A stretch of 64,000 bases of DNA from Corallium rubrum (GCA_964035015.1 OZ036003.1:2820031-2884030); one strand, 5' to 3'. Counted from the first letter of the stretch, positions 23,158 through 34,138 are shown. Notes: a model not told the origin generated them from the sequence alone. Numbers and translations are program-made.

Positions 23158-23543
23158 CTATTGGAAACTATCGATTGTCTAGGTAATATACTGCTTACTG
23201 AGTAGCACCAAATAGTGCAAGACTAATGAAGTTAGCTGCCAGTCAGCTGCACCAATGTTTTGGCGGTCTTGTAGCGGTAGCTCGTTCAATTCTACTTTTT
23301 CACTAACGGCTGGCGAACTGCAGCTAACTTAACGGGTTGTCTAATGATCGCTTGAATCTACCGAAGCTAGCAATGTAGGTTATTTTGTACTTATTAACAA
23401 ACGCTAAATATGTGCACGCTGTTGCGCAAAGCAAGTTTCCCTGATAACACCGCCAAGGATAATTCGTTGTTTGGTGGCAGAGATTTCATATAATTTAGTA
23501 CCTTATCCGCGTCTCATGAATGCTGATAGCGTGGCATAGCTGG

Positions 23544-23611
23544 TCAGGAATTCTGAATACCTCTCGTTAGTCTAACTACTGTATAAGCGGGTGTTGTCCC
23601 ACTGGGAACCC

Positions 23612-23649
<38 letters not shown>

Positions 23650-25330
23650 AAAACCACGCTCGAAAGAGCTGAACGGTAGGCGTTAATAGTCCTGTATTGC
23701 ACACCGTCATAAAATCTATCTGATAAAAACTCCGTTATATTTTCCAAAGTGGGGCAAAGCTGATCAATTTGTCTTGTACCACACCGGCTACTCCATTTAT
23801 GCCAGGCTGAACTATACACTGCATTTGTGCCTGGCCTCTATAGATGCCATAATCAGTTCGGAGATTGGGGAAGGAGAATCGGTGCAGACATCAGCATTTC
23901 CAGACGTACTGGGTATCAAGTTTGAGTTGGCCACACTGGGTAATCGGATTATTTCCCCCACCTTCCTCCCGCAATTGGGACCAATTCTGTTGTAGCGCAT
24001 CTGAAGCCCACCCCTGGGGATCTGACTCCAGCTGTAGAAAGTTGGGAGCTGAGTGTTCAGACGATTGGAAAATAGATCGATCTGACAAGGGCCCCGTATA
24101 CACATGCGAGACGGCGGGGTTGAGTTGTCAGTCGTTCGGATCGTGATAATGGCCAGACTCTTGGTGCGCTTGAACGTTCCATTTCCCTGGCAGGTGTTCT
24201 GCACTGATGAACATTCCTTTGTCCAGGGCCCAATTCCATAAACTGGCAACTAGGGAGCGAGTGAATCTCTCCCAACTTGTTGATATAGGCTATTGCCATG
24301 TATATTGTCCATTTTGAGTCTTACATAAAGGCAGATCTTGCCTTGTATAAAACATTTTACAACTAAAGCCCCGCCAAAAGTTCTAGGCAGTTGATATTGG
24401 GACCAAAGCCCCCCTCCCCGGTTCCCGTTCCGTTGCAGACCGCACCCCAACCCTTCTTCGAGGTCTCGATTATTTGATCGCGGGAGAGGATTCAGGATGG
24501 CTCTGCCATTCCAAGCCTCTAGGTGCACTAACTAACCACCACTTGAGCTCCGCCTGGCAAAATTGATTTAAAGTCGTCGTAGAGACGTAAGTTCCCACGG
24601 TGGACAGGGCTTTGTTTTTTAGGTTTTGCCGATGACGATAATGAAGAAGAGCTGGAAATATAGCCCGAATTGATGCAGTCAATTTCCCTATTAACCGAGC
24701 TAACTCGCGGACAGTGATTTTTAAAAAGTGTCAGCAACTGAGTACAAAGATCTCTGATAGAATTTACTTCGCTCTCGTGGGTAAAACCAGAGTATTCACG
24801 TGAGTATTCACAAGAAATCCAAGAAATCTATAGTCTGAGATGGAGCAAATTGGGATTTCTCCATATTTACAACAAAGCCTAGATTCTGTAGGTGTAAAAC
24901 CGTAGCCATATCCTTCTGAAGGCCCGCTGGTGTTTGATTCATAAACAGAATATCGCCTAGGTATACTATTAACCGTATTCCGGTTCGACGAAGAATAGCA
25001 ACTACGGGTTTCATTAGTTTCGTAAATATTCTTGGTGATGACGCTAGGCCGAAAGGGAGGCATGCAAAATCCATTAGAGAGCCCTTCCAGAGGAAGCGGA
25101 GAAATTTCTGAAATAAGTGTCTTTCAGGTCCTGAGGGTGCAATAGATCTCCGAGCAAATGGGTTCCTTCTATTTTTAAATGTTAATAAGATAGGAACTGG
25201 TTCAGATCTTTTAGGTTTATTACTGGAAAACCGCCGCCCTTTTTCGGCCCAAAGGTGACAAAGAAGACCCAAAGGGTCAAGAACTCGACCAGCAAGGTTT
25301 AGTTGACCCCGCTCCTTTATCGGGGATTGT
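23544..25330 (-). pseudogene. Decayed DIRS-like tyrosine-recombinase retrotransposon
   Basis: Read from right to left on the minus strand, several frames carry parts of a DIRS-type pol. GGGFPVINLKDLNQFLSY (about 25190-25245) is an early RT block. LMDFACLPFGLASSPRIFTK and RLIVYLGDILFM (frame 24808-25272) are RT motifs, with the catalytic YLDD changed to YLGD. LVVKCFIQ, KMDN and AYINKLG mark RNase H (24250-24528 and nearby). CQIDLFSNRLNTQLPTFYSW (about 24000-24090) lies downstream. KWSSRCGTRQIDQLCPTLEN and QYRTINAYRSALSSV (23655-23800) resemble the N-terminal part of a tyrosine recombinase, cut by (TA)n at about 23617-23645. Many frameshifts make it non-functional. The RT-RNase H-YR order is typical of DIRS elements. 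Confidence 0.65.
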
Positions 25331-25842
25331 CGATATCCGAGGAAGAGCTACTTGAGCTAACAGCACGATAACTTTTACAGCGTTTGCGTTTTCTTTTAGC
25401 ATGTTTTGTGCTAGGTTTAAGTTGCTTTACAGCAGCTCGTTTACGCTTCTACCCAGATTTGGCCTTCCGGCTGTTCGATTTTTTTCCTGACACGTTATCG
25501 TCAGAGTGTTTTTCTCCTTCGTGTGAAGGGATGTGTGAGACCTCCTCGCTCTCAGGGGAATCGTTGTCGTTACCTGCATGACGGCATGCCAAACGCAGCT
25601 TTCCCTTTTTTTTGGAGCAGAATTAAAAAAAAACACAACTGAAATTGACGGGAGACTGGGTCATAGCTTTTTCCTTTTATGGGTATTGTTATTATTATTT
25701 TAAATCAGCTGTGATTGGTGAGTTTTATGAGGAATAAAGCATTGTTATATCTCACTTCTGTGTTCGAAATATAATGTATTGGAAAAAATATGTGTTCGCA
25801 ACCGCACAACTGTGAATATGTCAACTGTTTTCGAAACATTTT

Positions 25843-26110
25843 ATTACTCGGGCTACTGTGGTAGGCCACACAATTTTGCATTTTTGTACTTTTTACTTCC
25901 GCTATTATTCATGCTTCCGGTGAGTTGTTAGCCGTGTAAGTTCTTTTCTCCTTTTGCTTTTGGAGTTGGACAAAAAGCTGAACAGCTTTGCCTTTTCATC
26001 AAGTGCACATTGTTGGCAGATTTCGAAATAGACTGACTAACTTTGTAGTTTAACAGTGATCAGATGTTGCTGACAACTGTCTTAATCGTAGTAAACATGT
26101 TCACCAATGT
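25843..26110 (-). mobile_element. Family A transposon, partial copy
   Basis: It begins TTACTCGGGCTACTGTGGTA and continues GCATTTTTGTACTTTTTACT, matching the inverted end of 17604-18658. It runs into GATGTTGCTGACAACTGTC, which is shared with 21785-21830 and 43885-43930. Confidence 0.45.
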
Positions 26111-26560
26111 GAAGTATACACCACATTCGACCTTCCATCTGATCTTCCTCGGCCCACTTCCACCATTGCTAGCGCGGAGGAGAGAGCTTCGATTTTGAGA
26201 TTGCTGCAATGACACTATACAGTCAGTATCGTTTTTGCAAGCCCCGCCGCACTTTGCCAGTGAACGCCTGACCCAGGCGGCTTGTTCTATGCAAGAAGTC
26301 ACGGAGTTTCTGTCGTATGTATTTCATGAATTCTCTCTAGCTGAAGTTTGTTTTCATTAAACATTTGGCAAATAATAACATTTGGTGCATGGTATATAAA
26401 CCGATGGAATTATCTAACTTTGACACAATTTCCATCAGTATTAGACTGATGACCTCATGAAAGAAAATTTTAGACACAATTTGTGTCTTTTTCCGAGATT
26501 GTCATATTTTAACTTTTTTCTAACATTATTTTTTTTGGTAATTTTACTCATGCTTTTAAG

Positions 26561-26614
26561 GCCTTCACGCTATCGTTGAAGCTTTTGACTGAACGTCTGG
26601 AACAATATAAACAG
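26561..26614 (+). CDS. cabin1: cabin1 exon 3 in window (54 bp)
   Basis: Phase 0 at both ends, acceptor CATGCTTTTAAG and donor GTTTAC. Encodes AFTLSLKLLTERLEQYKQ, continuing the previous exon as in CABIN1 (RAFILTVKVLEDTL). The long variable linker of vertebrate CABIN1 after this point is missing or very short here. Confidence 0.75.
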
Positions 26615-27151
26615 GTTTACTACATTTTATTGTTTTCAATGCTTTAATTTAATGTGCATATAACATGAAAATAAAGTTTGGCTTATTTAAAAAACAACTT
26701 AGCACGCAAAGTAATATCTTTTGCACTTTTTGGTTTCCTTCCTTTGTTTGAGATATTTTGGTTTGTTCGCAAGTAAATATGACTTGTTTGACGTACATGT
26801 CACCATAGTGACTTATCGGAGAAGGTTATGTATCTTCTATTAATTATTAAACCTAATTCTTAATTCGAAGGGAACATGTGCGAGTATTCCTCTCACAACA
26901 CCAAACATGTAGATTTTTAAGTTATTTCTTTTGATAATTAGCAAAGATCCATAACCTTCTGTGATAAGTCATTATATATACACGTGTACGTGTCAAGATG
27001 TTACTTTACATCTCAAAAACGAAGCAAGGAAACCCGCAAGAACTGTAAAAGATGTTATTTTATTCATTTTAGTGTTCTTCCTTGTAGCGTGCTATCATAA
27101 GCTCAAAATGACGAAGAAAAAAACTAAGTAATTTTATTGTATTTATTTTAG

Positions 27152-27241
27152 CAACCTAATCCTGGTATGTCGACTACCAGCTTGCTCACGGATGCTTATG
27201 AGGCATATAAATGTTCCCAGAAAGTGCAGAAATTTGGAGAG
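27152..27241 (+). CDS. cabin1: cabin1 exon 4 in window (90 bp)
   Basis: Thirty codons between acceptor GTATTTATTTTAG and donor GTTTGT. The core LLTDAYEAYKCSQKVQ matches LLLDAYRVWQQGQKG of CABIN1. It is separated from the previous exon by a 537-bp intron with no inserted element recognised. Confidence 0.8.
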
Positions 27242-27280
27242 GTTTGTCTATCAATATAAATAATGCGTGATTAATTTTTC

Positions 27281-27345
27281 TCCCCGAGCTCGGGTAGGTT
27301 GCTAATCTCGACATGCGTGGAGTCTACTTTACACGCGTGTTGAAA

Positions 27346-27390
<45 letters not shown>
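27281..27390 (+). mobile_element. HINE copy 4, 5' fragment
   Basis: TCCCCGAGCTCGGG, then TGCTAATCTCGACATGCGTG and the hairpin (TTACACGCGTG), followed by (TA)n. The next element begins at about 27408, so only the first about 110 bp remain. It starts 39 bp after a cabin1 donor site. Confidence 0.6.
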
Positions 27391-27402
<12 letters not shown>

Positions 27403-27407
27403 TTAAC

Positions 27408-28196
27408 AATTAGACAACGAGCCCGAGTTTTCTATGAGCGAATAGTCAACGAGGCGAAGCCGAGTTGACTATCACTCATAGAAAACGAGGGCGAGTTGTC
27501 TAATTGTTTTAGTATAAATTTACCAACAAAAGTTAAATAAATTATCAACCATAACATATTCTTTGAGGTTTGTTTAATGCATTTTTTAACCGCCAACAAC
27601 AAATGTTCAACAGTCATTTCGGACATTTCCTTGGCCCGTACAGTAACTGATGGAAAAGTAAAGTTTTCTTGCATAATTTTGCATGGATTTTCATGTACAA
27701 TATTGAAACAATATATATGCACTCATTTGATTTGTAAAAGTGACAAAAAGTTGAAAGAAACATTCAATTTAGCATATAGTTTACATCACGAAATCTGGTC
27801 AACAGCAAGCGTAATTTTGAAATGTGTTTTGTTTGCAGTTATTTCGTTTTAAACGAACACAGATAAACAATTTAACGATCTTACCATTACTAATTTCCAT
27901 TCTAACCATTTTGTAGCCATTTTTGTTTTCTGTAGAACGTATTGCTTCGCCTAAATGTTCAATTTCTTCTTTCATTTGCCCACTCCGTTATTATTTCGGC
28001 GCCATTGTTGCTTAACAGAACAACCGCTGGCTCCAATGATTATTGTTCGTGCTATACTGCGCATTTTGTCATTGGTCAATTTTTTAAAAGAATGACTTTC
28101 ATTGGTTTATCCCAGAGGTTTATATCACCAATTATAAACTCCTGCAATGGCCAATAAAATTCGAGGATTTGTATTATAAACTTGTAAATTTATACT

Positions 28197-28198
<2 letters not shown>
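27408..28198 (+). mobile_element. Hairpin-ended MITE family, long copy
   Basis: A roughly 100-bp hairpin at 27408-27507 (ACAATTAGACAAC paired with GTTGTCTAATTGT, and GTTTTCTATGAG with CTCATAGAAAAC) is followed by about 690 bp bounded by AGTATAAATTTAC and GTAAATTTATACT. A second near-full copy is at 39908-40610, with partial copies at 2.2 and 6.4 kb. No transposase. A (TA)n tract at 28199-28264 follows. Confidence 0.65.
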
Positions 28199-28265
<67 letters not shown>

Positions 28266-28267
<2 letters not shown>

Positions 28268-29862
28268 GTATGTTTCAAATTATTATGCAAAGTGGCATTT
28301 TTCAAATATCTTTAAAAGTATTTCCTTTGAGCCGATCAAAGTTTCACAATTTGTTTATTACACTTTAACCAACATTACATATTGATTTCATTTAGATATG
28401 TTGACAAATAAAGCAGTCGTGACGTATTATGCAAAAAAGGTGTTTTTATGATGTACCAAATTATTATGCATACGAACTATAAATTACATTCTAGTGACCA
28501 AAAACACTATTTAAAAGGTGACTCAAACACACTGAAGTCTACAACTTAATATTAACAGGTTTTAAACAAATGCAAGCTTGATACGCAACACACATATGTT
28601 CGTCCTCTACTTATTTATTCACATATGTTCCCTTGTTTGACAAGAGGTCTACCAGACGACCATCGACAGATTTGGTGGGATTTTGAATTTTATCTGCTCC
28701 GATACTCTCTGCTGCGTCACAGATACCCTTCCACAGATCATCCTTAGACATATATTGTTGACCACCACTGTAAATTTTCTTCTTCAATATGCTCCAAAGG
28801 TTTTCTATGGGGTTCAGATCCGGAGATGATGCTGGCTATATCATCAACTTTTCATCTTTGAAGCCAACATCTCGTAGGTATGCAATTGTGAAACGTGCAG
28901 CATGTGATGGTGCATTATCTTGCATGAAAATAATCTTCCTTCGGAATGCTACTCGTTGTTTGCGATACCATGGAATAAAGTTCCGCTTCAGGAAGTCTGC
29001 GTAGGTGGCAGCATTCATTTTCACACCTTCTGGCACTCTAAATGGACCAACCATCGCATTGCCTAATATACCAGCCCAGAACATAACACCCCCACCACCT
29101 TGTTGTCGTCTTAATCTCGTTGGTTTCTGGGCACCATAAGCCAACCATCCTCTGGACCAACCATCAGGGCCATCAAGGGTTGCTCTACACTCGTCTGTGA
29201 AAAGACCCGTTTGGAAATCGGTCTTCATATAACGTTTAGCCGATTCAATCCGTTGAATTTTGTGTCGGTTGGTTAAAGGTGGGCGAATGTTCGGCTTAAC
29301 AGCTTTGGCAACCGATTTGAGAATGCGACGTCGAGATGTTCTAGGTATTCCCTGGATTCCAGCATCCTCAAAAATTTGTTTGCTCGTTGAAAGCGGATGC
29401 CTCGCTACTTCTCGTTTGATTGTGGATAGTTGCCGTCTTGATATTTTTCGACTCACACCTTTGTCGCTTCTTTTCCTTGCCTTGATGCTGTTGGCAATGA
29501 ATCGCTTGACAGCTCTGTGGTCACGGCAAAGTTCTTTTGAAATTTCGATTGATTTTTTACCCTGAGCGAGACGTTGAACTATATTTCTCTTCTCCTCTTC
29601 TGTCAGATCTTTCTGCTTACCCATCTTTCGCCAATTTCTACCTCAACTAGTGCAATTTGCATAATAATTTGGTACATCATAAAAGCACCTTTTTTGCATA
29701 ATACGTCACGACTGCTTTATTTGTCAACATATCCAAATGAAATCAATATGTAATGTTGGTTAAAGTGTAATAAACAAATTGTGAAACTTTGATCGGCTCA
29801 AAGCAAATACTTTTAAAGATATTTGAAAAATGCCACTTTGCATAATAATTTGAAACATACTG
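28266..29862 (-). mobile_element. Tc1-like transposon with about 205-bp IR/DR-type TIRs
   Basis: The left end CAGTATGTTTCAAATTATTA and right end TAATAATTTGAAACATACTG are inverted over about 205 bp with very few differences. Each arm holds an outer and an inner copy of CAAATTATTATGCA about 180 bp apart, the IR/DR layout of some Tc1 elements. TA follows the right end; the left flank reads TG. The element sits in a cabin1 intron beside (TA)n. Confidence 0.85.
28611..29624 (-). pseudogene. Tc1-like transposase, one nonsense codon
   Basis: The frame starts MGKQKDLTEEEKRNIVQRLA and has two N-terminal helix-turn-helix regions (about 1-50 and 60-105). The catalytic residues seen are D144 (LFTDEC) and D236 (FMQDNAPSH). 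A TAG at codon 263 (28833-28835) interrupts the frame. The same frame continues past it with SSPDLNPIENLW and runs to TAA at 28611, 337 codons in all. The third catalytic residue (E of PIEN) falls after the stop. The gap between D236 and that Glu is 37 residues, so the spacing is DD37E, not the usual DD34E. As it stands the product lacks the last catalytic residue and should be inactive. Confidence 0.85.
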
Positions 29863-29875
29863 TATGTACATATAA

Positions 29876-29990
29876 ATTTTCAAGAGGAACTCTATTTAAT
29901 CTTCAGAAGAAGGGGCTAGATCCCGAAACGTTGTGAATTGAATTAAAGATTAAATAAAGTTCCTCTTGAAAATTTATATGCTGTATTTGG
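29876..29990. repeat. Hairpin with 30-bp arms and a hammerhead-like loop
   Basis: AAATTTTCAAGAGGAACTCT at 29877 is inverted at about 29955-29980 (AGTTCCTCTTGAAAATTT). The loop reads CAGAAGAAGGGGCTAGATCC then CGAAACGTTG, a decayed CUGAUGA...GAAA arrangement. Confidence 0.5.
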
Positions 29991-30525
29991 AACAATTTGC
30001 TGAATGTTCTCTCTCGATCTCTCTCTTGGCTCGTGATTGGTTGCCTGCGATGGCTCTCAACGCGGCGCTACTAAATGAGAGCCTGCAACAATCCTAGGGG
30101 TAAGTCGATCAATGCCTACTTAATTAATATGCAAATGTAGCGAATCATACGAATCACATTCTTCCGGAAGTCTGTGTGAAAACCCTTATTCAAAGCACAA
30201 TGCGAAGATGTAAAATTTAACACTATGATGTAAATTTAACACTGAAAATGTAAATGTAAACCATACACGTTACTGAAAACTCAAAAAATCTGTTATAAGA
30301 AAGCCAGAAGCGATGTAAAGCATCTAACGATTGTCGGGTATGTAGTTAGGAATTCAATATAATCAACTTTAGACTAAAAACATGTAGCGAAACAGTTTAG
30401 CGATGCGTGTTAGCGTCTCAGTTTGAATGTACCAAGATTGGATCATGACAACCTCAGATCTTAGTTTTATAAGTTTGCCATTTATAATTTGTGGAAAACA
30501 AACATAACTTTGATTTTACAAGGCA

Positions 30526-31044
30526 TTGATAAATCGTTATTCGAGATTAGGTGTTTGTGGGTCACGCCATTCACTGATCCAGATGATGGCGACAGAATAT
30601 CGTCAAGATAGAAGCGACGAAAATTGCTTAGACACAAAAGTTGAAACCCGTAGTAGCGCTTCCCGTGTTCAAGTTGCAAAAGGTAAAAATGAAGACTTTC
30701 ACGAACAGCTGTATACGAACGAACATGAAATAAATTACGCTCCTTCGTATCTAGGGAAAGGCGAAAACATAACTCAAATGAACATATACAGTATAGACAC
30801 CTCCAAGGCTTTCAAAGATAGCCGACATATACAACCACGTGCGTGTCATTATAATCTAAACAGCGACATCTTAATAGTTAAGAAATTCGAATGTTTGATC
30901 AAATTTAGCAAGATTTTCCTTTTGGCTGTTGAGTTGAAAAACTGGGTCACTTTGTTTGCCTGCGAGCCAACCAGCTCTCCTCTTCGACTTCGATACTACC
31001 GGACGCGCTGTGGTGCACAATGCAAATTGGATAATATCAATTAA
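30526..31044 (+). other. Unassigned 172-codon open frame in an intron
   Basis: I do not recognise the product and see no transmembrane segment, repeat or known motif. It lies alone in the 27.2-33.5 kb cabin1 intron without visible splice or promoter context. In 32 to 40 percent GC DNA, 172 codons is longer than expected by chance but not decisive. Confidence 0.2.
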
Positions 31045-31390
31045 GTTCCAGACACTTCGTTTAAAAAAGAACTTACCTCATTTAGCAATAATGTTTATTA
31101 CACGGATTAAGTGAATGTGTAATCTCCTCTTATATGTAGTATTAATATGTTTTGAACGGCATATTATTGCGTCAAGGCGACGGACGGGGCTCCAGTTTGT
31201 GATGAAAGTGATAACACTTGCTTCTGTATTATAAAGCCAGACACTGATGCACGGAAAGATTCATGGAGTTTCAACCCGGATCTACTACGCTATTTCTTTC
31301 CTTTTGTTCCACAGCGATCTGTTTTAAAAATAGTAAGAGCTACGGCGTCTTTAATAGCTTCTAGGACAGCGTCGGCCACGGTTGAAATCC

Positions 31391-31436
31391 AAATATTACC
31401 AGGGTTAAGTCACGTGACTTAACCCTGGTAATATTT
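31391..31436. repeat. Perfect 46-bp palindrome without spacer
   Basis: AAATATTACCAGGGTTAAGT then CACGTG at the centre, mirrored exactly. It also contains an E-box (CACGTG). Confidence 0.85.
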
Positions 31437-31797
31437 AGCGTCTTTAATAGCCGTCTTGTTTGAATGTCTCCACTTCACTCACATGCATTGTTGAATTCCG
31501 TAAACAATAATTTTTACAATTTTTTCTGCATTTGTTCTGTTCGACCAATAGAAACTCGTGGCCGCCAAATTCGACCAATAGAAATATGCGGCCTCTGACC
31601 GCCGCGAGTGATGAAAGACCCCCTTGCTTTGTTGCAGGCCCACATTTCACAGCAACAGGAGGGGCTGCCCGCAGGCTACTTGATTGGTTAAGGTTTAAAT
31701 AATCATGCAAGTTTAATGTTAATTTAACTCATAAGTTGAAAATAGGAATAATTTTCTCAAGAAAACGACGGTCGATCGTTCAAACTTCAAACCTACA

Positions 31798-32078
31798 ATC
31801 GTAGAATAATTACATTCGGACACAGTGTATGTCAGGTGACTTCTGTGCGCACGCGATTTATTTTTAAAATGTGCCCTCCCCTGGCCCCTCCGATCAAGGT
31901 TGCGACCTAAATTTTGTTTGCTAGGACTCAGAAGTGTCCCCTGGAGATCAACATTGATTGGTGGGAGGTGGGGGAAGGGTAAAACAACGTCATGTATCTG
32001 ATTATCTCACAGTAATAAAAGAAGCAAGAACGAAGCTAATTGATGCTTTAGTGTCCCAATGAATTATTCTCGGATTGT
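31798..32078 (+). repeat. Direct repeat, left copy (about 280 bp)
   Basis: Shares about 95 percent of its sequence with 33040-33306, from ATCGTAGAATAATTACATT to ATTCTCGGATTGT. The spacing between copies is 961 bp. Neither copy shows clear TG...CA ends. Confidence 0.75.
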
Positions 32079-33039
32079 CTGAAATATGTGCATGTCATAA
32101 ATATCAATTCCAGGGTCACATTTTTATTAATTGCACACTCAATGAAGGTCTGCGATACTACTAACGGCTATGGGATGACTATTAGTATCAGTGAAATGGT
32201 TTTCCAATTGTTTTCTGATTCGTATAATTGAGTCATGGCGCGCCTGCATGCACAGTACTCCACTACAGTACTCCACTAAAATAGGTTTATATTCGAAAGA
32301 AATTAGTCTTCTTTAGACAATTTTTTTTGTTGGAGTGATAGATATTTACTTAATATTCCCTGTAAGCGCTGAATTATTGTTGTCCAGACTCTTTTACTCA
32401 GATAATAACAGTGCTCCACCAAAATCGTGGTAATAAATTAAAAACTAATCTAATTATAATATTATTTATGCCGAAGGTGGAGTATACTGTTAAAAATACG
32501 GTTTAAGTTAGGTATTTTGCCACCTAAATGTCACTAACGTTTAGAACTTTATCTGCACTATAAGGGTGATAGAGTCAGTTGTTATTTAGAAAGCGTTAAT
32601 GTGAGAAATACGCAGCAAAGGCATGGAGTACTGTGCGTGAGGCATTATAATAGCACAGCTAATTATAAATGCAGTGTTTACATTTATCTTGTCAGGTTGT
32701 CATTTAATACGCGGGCTAAATAAAACACAAGTTTGTACTGTTTTGTGCTTATTTAGAACAATTAAAGTGTACACGGATAGTAAAAGTAAAGAAGAATGAC
32801 CTATGACTCTGGATTTAGTATTTTGTTAGAGTCCCTTTTGATCACAGAGTTAATTATTCGGTTATGTATATTCGCCGATCGCAGTCATCGCAACAGCGAA
32901 AGCTCGTTCATTGAAATGTAGGAATGATTCGTTTATAATTGTGCCGTGTAATTTTAATTCCACTGTTTGCTTTTTATCCGTTATTTATTATTTTGGCACT
33001 GCGTAATTTTAGTTCATTGCTATTAAATGTTTTCAGACT

Positions 33040-33306
33040 ATCGTAGAATAATTACATTGGGACACAGTGTATGTCAGGTGACTTCTATGCGCACGCGATT
33101 TATTTTTAAAATGTGCCCTCCCCTGGCCCCTCCGATCAAGGTTGCGACCTAAATTTTGTTTGCTAGGACTCAGAAGTGTCCCCTGGAGATCAACATTGAT
33201 TGTTGGGGGAGGGGGAAGGGGTAAAACAACGTTATTTATCTCACGGAGCAAGAACGAAGCTAATTGAATCTTTAGTGTCCCAATGAATGAATTATTCTCG
33301 GATTGT
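33040..33306 (+). repeat. Direct repeat, right copy (about 270 bp)
   Basis: Partner of 31798-32078. The main differences are a short deletion (after AACGTTATTTATC) and a changed purine-rich run (GTTGGGGGAGGGGGAAGGGG). The 32.1-33.0 kb spacer is AT-rich with no gene recognised. Confidence 0.75.
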
Positions 33307-33512
33307 AGGTAAACCTTTCGAAAACTCTCTTAATGTTGTTTGCGGGTTTTTCGGAGTGAAAGATCTTTACGTAGACCAAATCAAATCCCTTGATAAAACC
33401 GGTTCATGCAGACACTTACCGTCGTGCAGTGTCTGCATGGGAATTCCGCGACGGCGCCAAGATGGCATGTTGTGTTATTTCACATGTTTTAATATTGCAT
33501 TTTCTATCACAG

Positions 33513-33563
33513 GAAACGGAAAAGTTTTTGTCAGACGTTTTCAAGTTCTCTGGCTTGCACAAG
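33513..33563 (+). CDS. cabin1: cabin1 exon 5 in window (51 bp)
   Basis: Phase 0, 17 codons ETEKFLSDVFKFSGLHK between acceptor TTTCTATCACAG and donor GTTTGT. It fits VERIMSETYMLIKQ of CABIN1, between the segments coded by the exons at 27152 and 36184. Confidence 0.75.
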
Positions 33564-33738
33564 GTTTGTAAATAAATTTCTCAAATCATTAATAATTCAT
33601 GAACCGAAAACAAAGGAAATCAGTATTGAGACGGCGGTTTTGATATCGGGGGAAGAAATTACATAAATTAAGCCAACTTTCGCCTCGATTTTCTCTTAAA
33701 ATACTGATTTGTTTGAGAAGCTATATCATACACTCGGA

Positions 33739-33812
33739 AGAGTGTTTCATCAGGATTCCAAACACCTCGAAATAAAAGTCTCGGTGTTTGGAAATCCTGA
33801 TGAAACACTCCT
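33739..33812. repeat. Hairpin carrying CTGATGA motifs on both strands
   Basis: AGAGTGTTTCATCAGGATTC with CAAACACC is inverted by GGTGTTTGGAAATCCTGATG with AAACACTC. Each strand reads CCTGATGAAACACTC followed by a short stem-forming complement (GAGTGT or GTGTT), hammerhead-like, but the GAAA core is absent. Confidence 0.5.
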
Positions 33813-33826
33813 CCTCGTGTTATGGT

Positions 33827-33855
<29 letters not shown>

Positions 33856-33857
<2 letters not shown>

Positions 33858-33962
33858 CTTACCTCAAAAGTCTGCAACAGGCTGTTTCATCTAAAAAAGA
33901 ATCTTCAGGCAGAAGATTCTTTTTTAGATGAAACAGCCTGTTGCAGACTTTTGAGGTAAGCG
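33856..33962. repeat. Perfect inverted repeat, 50-bp arms, 7-bp loop
   Basis: Arms begin CGCTTACCTCAAAAGTCTGC and end GCAGACTTTTGAGGTAAGCG. No mismatch was found over 50 bp; the loop is 33906-33912 (CAGGCAG). (TA)n at 33826-33855 adjoins it. Confidence 0.85.
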
Positions 33963-34032
33963 AAAATCTATATTTTCTCTAACTATATGTTATATCGAGC
34001 ACTCTCTGCGTTTCGTAGACCAAAACCCACAC

Positions 34033-34033
<1 letters not shown>

Positions 34034-34077
<44 letters not shown>

Positions 34078-34088
34078 AAAACCCACAC

Positions 34089-34137
<49 letters not shown>
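34034..34137. repeat. Duplicated (TA)n tract
   Basis: The unit CCAAAACCCACACG followed by (TA)n occurs twice in tandem (34019 and 34077), and the second tract runs directly into the ribozyme motif. Confidence 0.8.

Positions 34138-34138
<1 letters not shown>

Larger units (their letters stand above)
19316..23410 (-). mobile_element. Family A element, inverted copy, split by a LINE and a HINE
   Basis: 19316-19460, 21746-22263 and 23158-23410 together run parallel to the reverse complement of 17604-18658. They begin AATTACTCGGGCTAC, continue AGAAGATCACAAGTGACTTA and ATAAAGTTATGCCAAATTAA, then CTAGGTAATATACTG. The LINE (about 19465-21745, minus) interrupts the first join and HINE copy 3 the second. 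The outer right end is diverged and was not placed exactly. Confidence 0.5.

Noticed and set aside
26060..26302. Minus-strand frame 26060-26302 as a gene
   Set aside because: It overlaps the end of a family A fragment and shows no motif or splice context.
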